From: Spirochaetota bacterium
GTDB taxonomy: Bacteria; Spirochaetota; UBA4802; UB4802
DNA length: 64,000 nt
Direction: 5' to 3'
Assembly (NCBI GenBank): GCA_040756435.1
Contig: JBFLZD010000012.1
Coordinates: 1 to 64,000 of the forward strand
The position numbers and the translations under genes are program-made. Under the pieces are notes generated by a model. It was not told the origin of the DNA and did not search any database. It worked only from the letters and a program-made list of their open reading frames with translations. Below, one piece after another: positions 17,053 through 26,961 of the stretch; position 1 is the first letter of the stretch; every line of letters begins with the position of its first letter.

Positions 17053-19065
17053 ATGCATTATAAACTCTCTTTAGTTAAAAATGTATTATCACAGCATATT
17101 ATATCATTACGCAAAAAAAAGGTATTCATAGTATTCTATATTTTTATCACAATTTTATATGCCACCCATTTATCAGGACAATCATCTGAAAAAAAAATAA
17201 ATATACTTGTATATCCTTTCACTAATTCCGGCAATGCTCAGTATTCGTGGATATCTACTGGCATGACACAATCAGTCATATCCGATCTTTCCAAAATCTC
17301 CAGCATATCTGTATTTACTGAAGAGGACAGAAAAAAAGCCATTCAAGAGATTGAATTAGGCATGACTGGTCTTGTAAAGGAAAGCGACGTTGTCAAGGTT
17401 GGCACCATTATGGGTGCGCAGCTTATATGTTCTGGTAATTATACCGTTACCGGTAACAGAATACGAGTTAACGCAAAATTGGTTTCTGTTGAAAAGGCAA
17501 TTGTTGATAAAGCAATTTCTCTTGATGGTACTGTTGATAATCTTTTTGAATTGCAGGACAGGATTGTTACGGAGCTTATGTCCACTGCACAACAAACAAA
17601 CATTCCCGGAACCAGGAAACCTGTTTTTACATTAAAAGATAAGGAAAATATCAAAAAATTACCTCGTCCTGATATAAAAGCATTTGAGCTGTATGCAAAA
17701 GGCCTTGAAAATTACGATACAAATCCTCAAGAAGCTTTGAAGTATTTTAACCAGGCACTTTCAATTGATACAAACTATTTTTATGCATACCTTGCTGCTG
17801 GTGGGGTATGCAGTATTCTGGGGAATCTTGACAATGCTGAAAACTATTATGCAAGAGCAGTAGAAATATTAAAAAAAGAAGGGCTTGATAACTCTTTTGA
17901 ATCAGCATCTCTGTATTATACCATGGGGATTAATTTCTGGAATAGGGGCGATAGTGACCATGCAGTAACCTTTGCTGTCAAGGCATTCAATATCCTTGCA
18001 GCATTAGGTGAAGATAACTCCCGACTGGCAGCTGCCGTCCTCATGCTGTGTGGTGCAGGATATAGAACCAAGAACAGAATAGATGATGCACTCAAGTGTA
18101 CTCAACAATCCATAACAATCTACGAATATCTTGATTTGCAGAATACCAGCGATTATGCATGGGGGCTTAACAATCTGGCGGTAATCCATTCAATGGTGGG
18201 AAATCACAAAAAATCTGTGGAATTGTATAAGCAATGTTTAAAGATATGGGATACTTTAGGGTTAACAGTATCAATGGGGACCGCTTATACCTATTGCCAG
18301 ATTGGATATGAATATTATGTGTTGAAACAATACGAAAAAGCATACGACAATCTTATTAAAGGGAGAGATTATTGTATTAGTTTAAAACTTGATAATTCAT
18401 TTAATTTTGCATATTACATGTGGTATCTTTCCCTTGTCTACAGCGAAGGTTTTGGAGACTATTGCATCGCAGCTGAATTCCTTAATACATCAGTGAATAT
18501 CTTCCAAAAACAGAAAAATCCTGTTGCAAATGATGCGCAAAAATCATTGCAGGAATTAGAAAAAAAATGCGGATTTATTAGTGCAAAAAGAAAAAAAGAG
18601 GAAGAACTAATCTCTGCAGCTGTCAATGGTAATATAACAGGCGTTCAGAAGCTTATTAAAGAAAAAGTTAACATTAATGCCAGAGCATACTGGAAAGGCG
18701 AATCAGCACTGTATAACGCCGCATCTGTAGGCAATATGGACATGGTTAAATTCCTTGTTGAAAATGGTGCTGATGTTAATATTCGTATGTATAAAGGATT
18801 TACACCACTTATGGTAGCTATATATAAAGGACATTATGATGTTATCCAATATCTCCTTTCAAAAAATGCACTGGTTAATATGCCTGACTGCCGCGGAGAA
18901 ACTCCATTGATGTTGGCGGTCAGTACAAATACCAGTGATAAAATTATTGAACTTCTTATAACAAAAGGCGCTGACGTCAATGCCAGGGATGATAAAGGTG
19001 AATCTGTAGTACAGAAGGCAAACTCAAAGACAGCATTAATATTACGAAAACATGGGGCAAAGTAG
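17053..19065 (+). CDS. CsgG/FlgO-like domain protein with TPR and ankyrin repeats
   Basis: The 670-residue protein starts with a basic stretch and a signal anchor (about 24-41). Residues about 48-180 match the CsgG/FlgO/TolB-N type fold (INILVYPFTNSG, then GAQLICSGNYTVTGNRIRVNAKLVS). Five or more tetratricopeptide repeats follow (about 205-500). Four ankyrin repeats close it (about 525-665) with standard VKFLVENGADVNIR and ELLITKGADVNARD units. It probably acts in the periplasm as an assembly scaffold. The repeats suggest several protein partners, none identifiable here. A GCTCTGACCCC repeat lies between the kinase gene and this one. Confidence 0.8.
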   Translation: MHYKLSLVKNVLSQHIISLRKKKVFIVFYIFITILYATHLSGQSSEKKINILVYPFTNSGNAQYSWISTGMTQSVISDLSKISSISVFTEEDRKKAIQEIELGMTGLVKESDVVKVGTIMGAQLICSGNYTVTGNRIRVNAKLVSVEKAIVDKAISLDGTVDNLFELQDRIVTELMSTAQQTNIPGTRKPVFTLKDKENIKKLPRPDIKAFELYAKGLENYDTNPQEALKYFNQALSIDTNYFYAYLAAGGVCSILGNLDNAENYYARAVEILKKEGLDNSFESASLYYTMGINFWNRGDSDHAVTFAVKAFNILAALGEDNSRLAAAVLMLCGAGYRTKNRIDDALKCTQQSITIYEYLDLQNTSDYAWGLNNLAVIHSMVGNHKKSVELYKQCLKIWDTLGLTVSMGTAYTYCQIGYEYYVLKQYEKAYDNLIKGRDYCISLKLDNSFNFAYYMWYLSLVYSEGFGDYCIAAEFLNTSVNIFQKQKNPVANDAQKSLQELEKKCGFISAKRKKEEELISAAVNGNITGVQKLIKEKVNINARAYWKGESALYNAASVGNMDMVKFLVENGADVNIRMYKGFTPLMVAIYKGHYDVIQYLLSKNALVNMPDCRGETPLMLAVSTNTSDKIIELLITKGADVNARDDKGESVVQKANSKTALILRKHGAK

Positions 19066-19149
19066 GTGTACAATAATTCATTTTCATAAATATAAGGGAT
19101 TTTGAATTGGCTTATCCGTATTCATAACTTTTATTAAGAGGTAATCATT

Positions 19150-19476
19150 ATGAAAAAAATGATTTTGCTTTTTTTTCTTGTTTTTGCTCTATCATTTATA
19201 CTATCATTGTATGCACAAAGTACAGTTAGTGACAACTGGATACTTATGTGTTTGGATGAATGTACAAAAAACAACCCATCACATAAAGACTGCAACCAGA
19301 ATTCTATTGCCTTTATTGGTGATGAGTACGTACGTGCACGAAAAGGCGAATCCTACTGGCCATCTGATGGGGGGAAAACTTTTTCATTTGCTTTCCAGGC
19401 TGCTGACCACAGGTTTTCTCAACTTAAGGAAATTTGTCCCAAAGCTGCAGATGTATTGAAACGTAGCATCTATTAA
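19150..19476 (+). CDS. Small secreted protein with four cysteines
   Basis: The 108-residue product has a clear signal peptide (about 1-22, cut after LYA). The mature part has four cysteines (in MCLDEC, KDC and EIC), which could form two disulfides, and no recognised domain. A good GAGGTAA ribosome site precedes the ATG. It lies 84 bases after the CsgG-like gene and may be co-transcribed with it. Function unknown. Confidence 0.7.
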   Translation: MKKMILLFFLVFALSFILSLYAQSTVSDNWILMCLDECTKNNPSHKDCNQNSIAFIGDEYVRARKGESYWPSDGGKTFSFAFQAADHRFSQLKEICPKAADVLKRSIY

Positions 19477-19485
19477 ATAGATGCT
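19465..19485. terminator. Perfect palindrome between convergent genes
   Basis: Arms AGCATCTATT (19465-19474) and AATAGATGCT (19476-19485) are separated by one base and include the TAA stop of the small secreted protein. It sits between two converging genes, so a bidirectional terminator is possible, but there is no T-run on either side. Confidence 0.35.
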
Positions 19486-19493
19486 GTAGCCAT

Positions 19494-22037
19494 CTACCAC
19501 ACTATTACTGATTTATACTTATTTGTTTTAACAACAATATCCCCGGTTGCTGGTGTATATTGCACTAAGTTGCAATTAATAAGTTGCTTATGCTGTTTGG
19601 GGATTCGTGCTCGTATATAATAACTGTGTCCTGCTCCGCCGGGAGTGTATATTTCAATGCTATTACCCCTAATTTTAAAATTAACAGCAGAAGAATTATA
19701 TACAACAAACTCATAGAAAGCATCTTTCACAGTCATCCATCGTATCCATGGGTAATGTTGTTTTAATGTACCAAATTCTTTTTCAAAGTTGCTTTTTAGC
19801 CAAAGCCACCCCTCATAGGATTTTGAGCGCATTTCATCAAAAACATCGTCAGGATGGATAAAATGGCTTATTACACCAAAGTTATGAAATGCATCATAGA
19901 GTGCAAATTTGTCAAAATCCTGAAAATAATATCCAGAAGTAATGCGTGGTATCTGGTAAAACCTGTTATCTGGTGTCCAATCAAATTCCTGCTCAACCTC
20001 ACCACTTTTTGCAACATACAAAGTAGCTACTACACGTATGCTGGGAAACACCTCACCTAATGCCTGCAGGCCTGTTGCATCAATAATGTTATGGGGTGCA
20101 ACATACGTGAATGGTAAAGCACTTTCTCCATATAATGCAATCCATTCATTTTTTGCTACCGTCAAAGCCTGTATTATTGTTTTCTTATCAGGCCATGGTA
20201 CTGAATCATATTCCTTGGGTTTTGTTAAAGTTAATGACATGTGATTAAACCCATGAAGGCCAAGTTCAAAACCATTCTCAAGTGCAGCTAAACCCATTTT
20301 AGCGCTCAAGCCATTTTGTGAAAGATAAAAATCCCTTACAGAAAATCCAGCTTCATCTGCTTTTGTGTCCCTGTTATAATTGAATATCAGAAAACTTGAA
20401 TAAACAAATCCAAACTGCTTTTGCCATGCCAGTATGTCTTTAAACCATACATCAGAAATAAAAAGGGTGTCTGTTTCTTCAGGTAGTTTCTTTAACTTTT
20501 CAATGATCTCCTCTAATTTCTTTCGGTTAAATTTATCTTTTTCATTTTGTAATAAATCGCTGTAGTATTTGATTCTATAAGGCTTATATGCAACATTCCA
20601 CCATGGTGCAGGGAAATCATCAATCATCATTAAACCAACATTTATCATCCCTGTTGCAAACACATCTGCTATTTTATAAATGCTCTGAACAATCATTCCA
20701 CGAGTCAACTTAGATTCATCCAGCAAATTAGTATTCCAGTACAATATTTTGCCTTTCTTTATTGTTCGTTCCCATACTACAGGATATTTATCAGCATCAA
20801 ATAATGTATTAACTGTACCAAGAACTTTTACATCATTTTCCAGAACTGCTCTGCGTACATTACAGACTATATCATCACCAGGCACATTTACTCCATTTAA
20901 AAACAATGAGGGTTGTAACGTAAAACCCTGTTTAAAATATTCTTCTTTTTTTATATATTCTTTAATTCCTATAAACGTATTCAATTCACTATTTGGTTCA
21001 ACATAATTTAGAAATATACATTTTCCACCATTTTCCACATAACCTTTCAATAACTTTAATGGAACAGCATCTGCAGTTTTAGTTGCCACCAGTAGCGCTT
21101 CATATTCAGTTAAATCATTTGCCACCAATCCTTTTATTTCTTCTTTTGTATACACATCACAGCGAATCTTTGCATATTTAAAGGCATAGAGTATATTATT
21201 GTTTACTACATTTGATCTGTCTATGTCACCAATTATCACACCCACATTAAGATAGCCATCATCATAAAAGAGTGCTTCATGTATAAACCGTGATGTATTG
21301 AGCATTACTTTGCTCCCACGCACCACGTAGTTTTCTAACGCAAATGCTCCCGTCTTTGATATAACAATAACACTTGATTTGCCATCCCCTGCTTGAGGTG
21401 GTGCATCAGTTCGTTGTAGCTGTAAATATGTCTTCACATCTTCACGCAATGGGATAATCTGCTGATAGTGCAATGATTTTGTTACATCCTGCTTTTCATC
21501 CTTTTCTACCATTGCACTGTCTTTATATATGATCTTTATATTGTTTGGATTGTTGGTCCAGAATCCCTGGAAGTAAATCCCTATCTTTGTAAAAAGAGGG
21601 CGTATATAGGGAAGTAAATCCCATTTTGTTTCGTTGCCATCCTTATAGCCATATGCACCGTAGGAATTGACAATGATAATTTTTATCCCTTTATCAGCTG
21701 CATCAATCATGAACTTTGCATAGTTTATACCTATGTCCTTGCTTGCCACAACGCCGCCATTATACCAGGTAACTATCGCCCGTATATCATCAAGATTACT
21801 TAACGATGAAAAGCCCTTATCAAAATCATAATATTTTACCTGCAAACCATTTGCGGTAATATCCTTTTCAAAAAACCATTTTAACGGGTTACTATCATCG
21901 GTATACCCTTCGGATGATTTATAGATACACAATACCGAAAGCCCTTTTGCTTTTGCAAAAGAACTCACTGTGCTAAATATAACAATACAGAAAGATACTG
22001 TTATTAAAGCGATAGTTTTAATAAAGCTCAATTTCAT
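19494..22037 (-). CDS. DUF2194/COG4878-like protein with NodB-type deacetylase domain
   Basis: The frame opens at 22097, but the ATG at 22037 begins a proper signal peptide and is preferred (847 residues). It overlaps the previous gene's stop by 20 bases. Residues about 35-430 are an alpha/beta region of amidotransferase-like appearance. Residues about 470-800 contain the NodB-like elements LMMIDDFPAPWW (metal aspartate) and LGLHGFNHMSLT (metal histidines), matching the uncharacterised CE4 branch of COG4878 as I remember it. The protein probably removes acyl groups from an exported polysaccharide in the periplasm. It is the last gene of an operon with a TPR/barrel protein and a TPR lipoprotein, a Pga/Pel-like set. 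Confidence 0.75.
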   Translation of the reverse strand: MKLSFIKTIALITVSFCIVIFSTVSSFAKAKGLSVLCIYKSSEGYTDDSNPLKWFFEKDITANGLQVKYYDFDKGFSSLSNLDDIRAIVTWYNGGVVASKDIGINYAKFMIDAADKGIKIIIVNSYGAYGYKDGNETKWDLLPYIRPLFTKIGIYFQGFWTNNPNNIKIIYKDSAMVEKDEKQDVTKSLHYQQIIPLREDVKTYLQLQRTDAPPQAGDGKSSVIVISKTGAFALENYVVRGSKVMLNTSRFIHEALFYDDGYLNVGVIIGDIDRSNVVNNNILYAFKYAKIRCDVYTKEEIKGLVANDLTEYEALLVATKTADAVPLKLLKGYVENGGKCIFLNYVEPNSELNTFIGIKEYIKKEEYFKQGFTLQPSLFLNGVNVPGDDIVCNVRRAVLENDVKVLGTVNTLFDADKYPVVWERTIKKGKILYWNTNLLDESKLTRGMIVQSIYKIADVFATGMINVGLMMIDDFPAPWWNVAYKPYRIKYYSDLLQNEKDKFNRKKLEEIIEKLKKLPEETDTLFISDVWFKDILAWQKQFGFVYSSFLIFNYNRDTKADEAGFSVRDFYLSQNGLSAKMGLAALENGFELGLHGFNHMSLTLTKPKEYDSVPWPDKKTIIQALTVAKNEWIALYGESALPFTYVAPHNIIDATGLQALGEVFPSIRVVATLYVAKSGEVEQEFDWTPDNRFYQIPRITSGYYFQDFDKFALYDAFHNFGVISHFIHPDDVFDEMRSKSYEGWLWLKSNFEKEFGTLKQHYPWIRWMTVKDAFYEFVVYNSSAVNFKIRGNSIEIYTPGGAGHSYYIRARIPKQHKQLINCNLVQYTPATGDIVVKTNKYKSVIVW

Positions 22038-25000
22038 AACGTATATCCCATTTTGAAGGTTTATCTTTAAGGTACTGTACTTCTGCACCTGCACCAACAG
22101 TTTTTATTTCTGCAGCAAGATTTTTTAATCTTTCAGCTATTACTGCAGCCTGTTTTTGCGATAAAGCCATATTGGATTGCTTGCTTCCTACAGCATCAGT
22201 ATAGGCAACAATATTAATCCGTGTAAAGCCACCCATCTTTGCCAGTTTACCTGCAAGCTGGTCAAGTATCAGCACCCCATTGGTTGTAAGCTCATCACTT
22301 CGTCCTTTAAATATTGTATCCTGATTGAACATATATACAATACGTTTGCCTTTCTCCTGCTTTATCAGAAATCCCACCATAAACGGTACTTTCTTTGATA
22401 CTGCGGTATTGCCTGCATCATCTGTTATCTCCATTTGGGCTTCTAATTGCATATTATACACTGCAGGTTCACCTTTATCATCGGTCCCATCCCAGGAAAT
22501 TACTTTAGGCGGCATGCCTGCACCATTAATTACTTTAACAACAGCACCATCATCGCGCATAAATCTAATCTGCCACTGCGCAACATCTCCATCAACTGAT
22601 GGAGTAATACGCAATGGTGTTTGCAGCGGTGTAATTTCATTTGGCTCAACTTTTATGTCAACTGCTACTTTAGTAACGACAGTAACAGTAGCAGCTGGAG
22701 ACTTAACGACAATCCCATCATCATATTTTATAGTAAGTGCAGCTACATATTCTCCATCAGGTACTGTTTTGAGATTATCATCTAATCCGTCCCATAATAC
22801 ATCATACGGGATAAAGTCATTTCCTCTAATTGTTTTTACAATTCTATTTTTATTGCTTATAGAAACAAACCAACTGGCTATATTTTTCTTGTCCGTTGCC
22901 TGAATAGTAAAACTTACTGTATCCTTAATTTTATCACCGTTTGGTGAAAATTTGGGATATGATGGGTTCAGAGCTATAGCACGTTTTGCTGCAGATAGTA
23001 CAATCTCCTGCTTTTTAGAGTTGAATCGCTCACCTGCAGAATTTTGTATGGTAAGCTGAACATAGTATTTGCCTTCCGCAGCCAGCACATTGTTTCTGGC
23101 CGTACCATCCCATCTGAATGTTCCCGGCACCGCACCAGCAAGGCTATATTCCTGAATCTTCTGCCCTTTTTCATCATAAATTTCAATCCACCACTGCTGG
23201 ATACCTTTTTCATCAAATGCAGTTAAACTCAACGTTGCAAAGTCATCCTTGCCATCGCCATCAGGTGTAATAAGCGTTGGATTGGCTGACACAAATAGTA
23301 CTGGTTTGCCACCGGCCCCTTTTGGGCTATATATGCTGAAGAATTTACCTGTTGCACCAAACTTCAGGTCATGTGAGATATATGTTTTATCAGCAGTAGA
23401 TTTGGGCAGGGTAACATTTGAATACGTATACTCTGCAAACAGATTAAGTTTATCCCAGCTCTGTGAAAGTGAGATTCCTGGCATCATTATGCGCTGATCA
23501 AGTGAATCATATTGATACTGCAAAAATACAGAATACAACAACCGCCCGCTAAAAAGATTTTCAACCTGCTGCGTTATTTTAACCATTGGGCCATAATAAG
23601 AAACCCCCCGTGGAGCCCAGTATGGAACAAGCAGTATATCTCCGGAAGAATACTGGTTAAATTTTGTATCCTCGTACGAATAAATACCTGCAATATCAAA
23701 AAACATATTCCATTGCGGTATACGATATACTCGTACTGTAAGCTGGTTAAAGCTAGACAATCGAGTATTGGTATCCGATAGCATGCGGTATTGAAGCGCA
23801 TTATACCAGAAAAGCCGTTTACTCAATGGGAAATCATATTCAGAAAAATTTATATCAAGAATACCCTCAAACATATCATACGTAATGGCATCTCTAAACT
23901 TCATCTTTAACGACTGTGAGAGATCATTTTCATCATCATGACTATACGCTACTTTTACGGTAACTCCAGTACCTGGCGGCATCCACCAGAACCCAGCCCC
24001 ATAGGACAATGACATATAACTTAGTGATGTATCATACAAAGGATTGCCGTAATCTACCGTACCCGAATACATGGTACCGCCCAGATGTGCAAAAAGCCGC
24101 ATATACAAAAACCTGAAGGGAACTGCAATTTCAGCAAAAGCTTTATGCATTGTCACATTCCCTTTAGATGGATAAAAGAGCTGCCCGGTTGTAGCAATGC
24201 CTCCAGAATCAGTTTGTTTATTCAATTCATAGCCCGCCTGTAATGCAAAATACTGGCTGGGCTCATATAGACCACTTAAGCCAATACCATAGCGTGTGCG
24301 TATATTGTCACTAAAATATATACTATTGCCAGTAATAGAAGGAGCATGCTGTTTTTGTAATTCATAATGAGCCTTACGTGCATATTCAAAATCCGGTTGT
24401 GCATTAATGCATATTTCATAGTTTCCCTTAGCATCCTTCCAGTATCCCAAAAATTCATTGATATTGCCCATAGCAAAATTTGCTTCCACGTTCAACGGCT
24501 GCACTTTTAAAATATTTGAATAATATTCTCGTGAGGCATTATAATTGCCGTTTTGCAAATAGAAGTTGGCTATCTCTTTATAAATACGCGCATTGTCTAT
24601 CTCCAGGTCTAAGAACTGCTTTTCATACACATTGCGCATTGTGGCAAGGCCAAATGAAAGCTTCTGGTTAACATCATCATCAATAGATTCCAGCAATGAG
24701 TCTGTATTTGCCAGTAAAACTTCAATATCCTGAAGTGAGCTTTGAGAAGATATTTCTCCTTTACTTAATTTTACCAGTGAAAGCATTTGTTCAATATCAT
24801 TCTTATATGTTGCAGATACTTTTTTACTCTGCAATGACTCTTCTAAAAGAGCTATCGCCTCATTGTATTTTTTTGTTTGTGCATAGGCAAGGGGCAACCC
24901 GGGAAATTCAGCGCCGGCAGCCAATTTTTTTACCAACTCAAAAGAACTGACTGCATTTGACGGTTTATCATACAATAAATCAATGGTTCCCTGAACCTTA

Positions 25001-26934
25001 TATGGTTGATACATTTGTGGATTTAATTTCTTTGCAGTTGCAGCATACCTATAAATCCTGTCAGACTCAAAGTGCCAGCCTGTTGCCGCCTGCATTGCTG
25101 TATACGTCTGCACATCTTTGCCAAATGCCGCAGTGATATCATTGTATACATACAGCTCTTTCTGTATTTCTTTTAATTTTGCGTTGTACCATTCAAGCTT
25201 TGCTTTATCGCTGGCAAGCGACGATGGCTCAATGACAGCCTTGCCTTTCTTTTTATCATCTATCAGTTTTGCATATCGTTTTTTAATTATGCTACCATCA
25301 TCCTTAATGGTTTTAATCAAAGGCATTAATGATTGCAATCCAACAGTATGTATGGCCAATCGTGTTACCTTTTGTTCGGCCTGCTCAATTGAGTGAAACA
25401 TCTTATATGCAAGCAGAGCATCATATTCCTTAACCGCATCACCATACATTCTGTTCCATATATACGTATCAACAAGCCCTTTGCGTAAATTGACATCATC
25501 AGGATTTTTTACCAGTGCCTCTTTATAACTATCTATTAATGCCCGACGCTCTTTTGCAAGCTCATCTTTAACATCTAATGATATACCCGATAGTTCCGGA
25601 TATAAATCTACAACCTGTTTTGCATCATTAATTATTCTTGCTGCTTTTGTACTTTCACCTAAATCAAGATATATCTTAGCCAATTTTTTATATGCTGATA
25701 TCTGCTTTTCATTTATATCGATTATGCGGTAATATTGTCGTATGGCATCATACGCCCTTCCTGCCCAGTAATAATTATCACCTAAAACCTCAAGCACTTC
25801 AATATTACTGGGGGCAATAGTTTCAGCCTTTTCAAATGTGGCGATAGCTCTGTTCATTTCACCTTTCCACGAATATTGTGTACCCAGTGAAATATACGCA
25901 TCCACATTTTCCGGATCTATGGCAATAATTTCCTGATAATACTTTATTGCTTCATCATAGCGATTGTTCCAGCCTGCAAGTACTGAAAGAAGCTTTCGTG
26001 CGGTGATATTTTTTTCATCAATAGCAATGATATTTTTATATTCACTGATGGCTGCATCTAATTGATCTGACCATGAATAAAATGCAGCAAGCTCTAGCCG
26101 CATATCAAGATCACGTGGATTTTTTTCCAAATATTTTTTTAGTAAAAATATTGCTTTGTTATAATCATATAGCCAACCATAAATTTGCACAAGGGAAAAT
26201 AGTGCTTCTCTATCACTAATATTTGCACGTAATTTTTTTTCATAAAATTCAGGAGCATTAAACAGTATGCCATCACCCGGAGTGGCAAAATCTTTTGGTG
26301 CAACCTCAGGAAAATCCATAAGCTGTGCTATACCTGTACTATATTGAGGCAATAATAAAATGGCATCAACATAAAAGTAGTAATCCCAGCCGCTGCTTCT
26401 TTTTTGTTTTACTCTAATTGTCAGGGTGTGTTTCCCAGCATTGAGTGTACCACTGGCAATTTTTACCCAGTAGAACCCACCAATACCATAAAAACTTTTC
26501 ACATACACATTCTCAGCTGATGCTGTCTGAAACGGGCCGTTGTCAATTTGCCATTCAATGGGGGATGCATAGCCAGGCCTATCCTTATATGCTGATCCGG
26601 GAGGGGTGCATCCCATCCAGAAATCATATTCCTTGGTATGGGTAACATAAAAAACATAGGTAGCAAAATAACCGTCCTGTGGGGGATCAACATCTTTTGA
26701 AAGTTGTAACGCAAACTTATTACTGCAAAAGAAGTTATATATGGGTTCACGAGCAAAATTCGTTGATACCGCGTTTTCACCTTCTATCCATATATAATTT
26801 TTATATGTTATCTTAGAAGTGCGGTTTTTTTCATCGCTTTGAGCATTATCGGTAAATTGTGCATAGGTTATTGCTGCTATAACCAGAGCACTTATTATTG
26901 TAAAAAATATCTTTAATCTTCTTTTTATAATCAT
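22018..26934 (-). CDS. Giant TPR / beta-barrel / FlgD-like Ig / OmpA-domain outer-membrane protein
   Basis: This 1638-residue protein has a signal peptide (about 5-25), a carbohydrate-binding-like jelly roll (about 45-195), TPR arrays (about 215-470 and 640-890) and a barrel-like segment rich in amphipathic strands (about 900-1190). Three FlgD-type Ig-like modules follow (about 1195-1510; PDGDGKDDFATLSL and SPNGDKIKDTVSF mark two of them), then an OmpA C-terminal peptidoglycan-binding domain (about 1525-1638; NIVAYTDAVGSKQSN then LSQKQA). TPR plus barrel recalls PgaA and PelB, which export polysaccharide. It lies between a TPR/SLH lipoprotein and a NodB-like protein in one operon. The polymer is unknown; no glycosyltransferase is nearby. 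Confidence 0.8.
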   Translation of the reverse strand: MIIKRRLKIFFTIISALVIAAITYAQFTDNAQSDEKNRTSKITYKNYIWIEGENAVSTNFAREPIYNFFCSNKFALQLSKDVDPPQDGYFATYVFYVTHTKEYDFWMGCTPPGSAYKDRPGYASPIEWQIDNGPFQTASAENVYVKSFYGIGGFYWVKIASGTLNAGKHTLTIRVKQKRSSGWDYYFYVDAILLLPQYSTGIAQLMDFPEVAPKDFATPGDGILFNAPEFYEKKLRANISDREALFSLVQIYGWLYDYNKAIFLLKKYLEKNPRDLDMRLELAAFYSWSDQLDAAISEYKNIIAIDEKNITARKLLSVLAGWNNRYDEAIKYYQEIIAIDPENVDAYISLGTQYSWKGEMNRAIATFEKAETIAPSNIEVLEVLGDNYYWAGRAYDAIRQYYRIIDINEKQISAYKKLAKIYLDLGESTKAARIINDAKQVVDLYPELSGISLDVKDELAKERRALIDSYKEALVKNPDDVNLRKGLVDTYIWNRMYGDAVKEYDALLAYKMFHSIEQAEQKVTRLAIHTVGLQSLMPLIKTIKDDGSIIKKRYAKLIDDKKKGKAVIEPSSLASDKAKLEWYNAKLKEIQKELYVYNDITAAFGKDVQTYTAMQAATGWHFESDRIYRYAATAKKLNPQMYQPYKVQGTIDLLYDKPSNAVSSFELVKKLAAGAEFPGLPLAYAQTKKYNEAIALLEESLQSKKVSATYKNDIEQMLSLVKLSKGEISSQSSLQDIEVLLANTDSLLESIDDDVNQKLSFGLATMRNVYEKQFLDLEIDNARIYKEIANFYLQNGNYNASREYYSNILKVQPLNVEANFAMGNINEFLGYWKDAKGNYEICINAQPDFEYARKAHYELQKQHAPSITGNSIYFSDNIRTRYGIGLSGLYEPSQYFALQAGYELNKQTDSGGIATTGQLFYPSKGNVTMHKAFAEIAVPFRFLYMRLFAHLGGTMYSGTVDYGNPLYDTSLSYMSLSYGAGFWWMPPGTGVTVKVAYSHDDENDLSQSLKMKFRDAITYDMFEGILDINFSEYDFPLSKRLFWYNALQYRMLSDTNTRLSSFNQLTVRVYRIPQWNMFFDIAGIYSYEDTKFNQYSSGDILLVPYWAPRGVSYYGPMVKITQQVENLFSGRLLYSVFLQYQYDSLDQRIMMPGISLSQSWDKLNLFAEYTYSNVTLPKSTADKTYISHDLKFGATGKFFSIYSPKGAGGKPVLFVSANPTLITPDGDGKDDFATLSLTAFDEKGIQQWWIEIYDEKGQKIQEYSLAGAVPGTFRWDGTARNNVLAAEGKYYVQLTIQNSAGERFNSKKQEIVLSAAKRAIALNPSYPKFSPNGDKIKDTVSFTIQATDKKNIASWFVSISNKNRIVKTIRGNDFIPYDVLWDGLDDNLKTVPDGEYVAALTIKYDDGIVVKSPAATVTVVTKVAVDIKVEPNEITPLQTPLRITPSVDGDVAQWQIRFMRDDGAVVKVINGAGMPPKVISWDGTDDKGEPAVYNMQLEAQMEITDDAGNTAVSKKVPFMVGFLIKQEKGKRIVYMFNQDTIFKGRSDELTTNGVLILDQLAGKLAKMGGFTRINIVAYTDAVGSKQSNMALSQKQAAVIAERLKNLAAEIKTVGAGAEVQYLKDKPSKWDIRYEIELY

Positions 26935-26961
26935 ATATACCCCTCATCCCCAAATGGTGTC

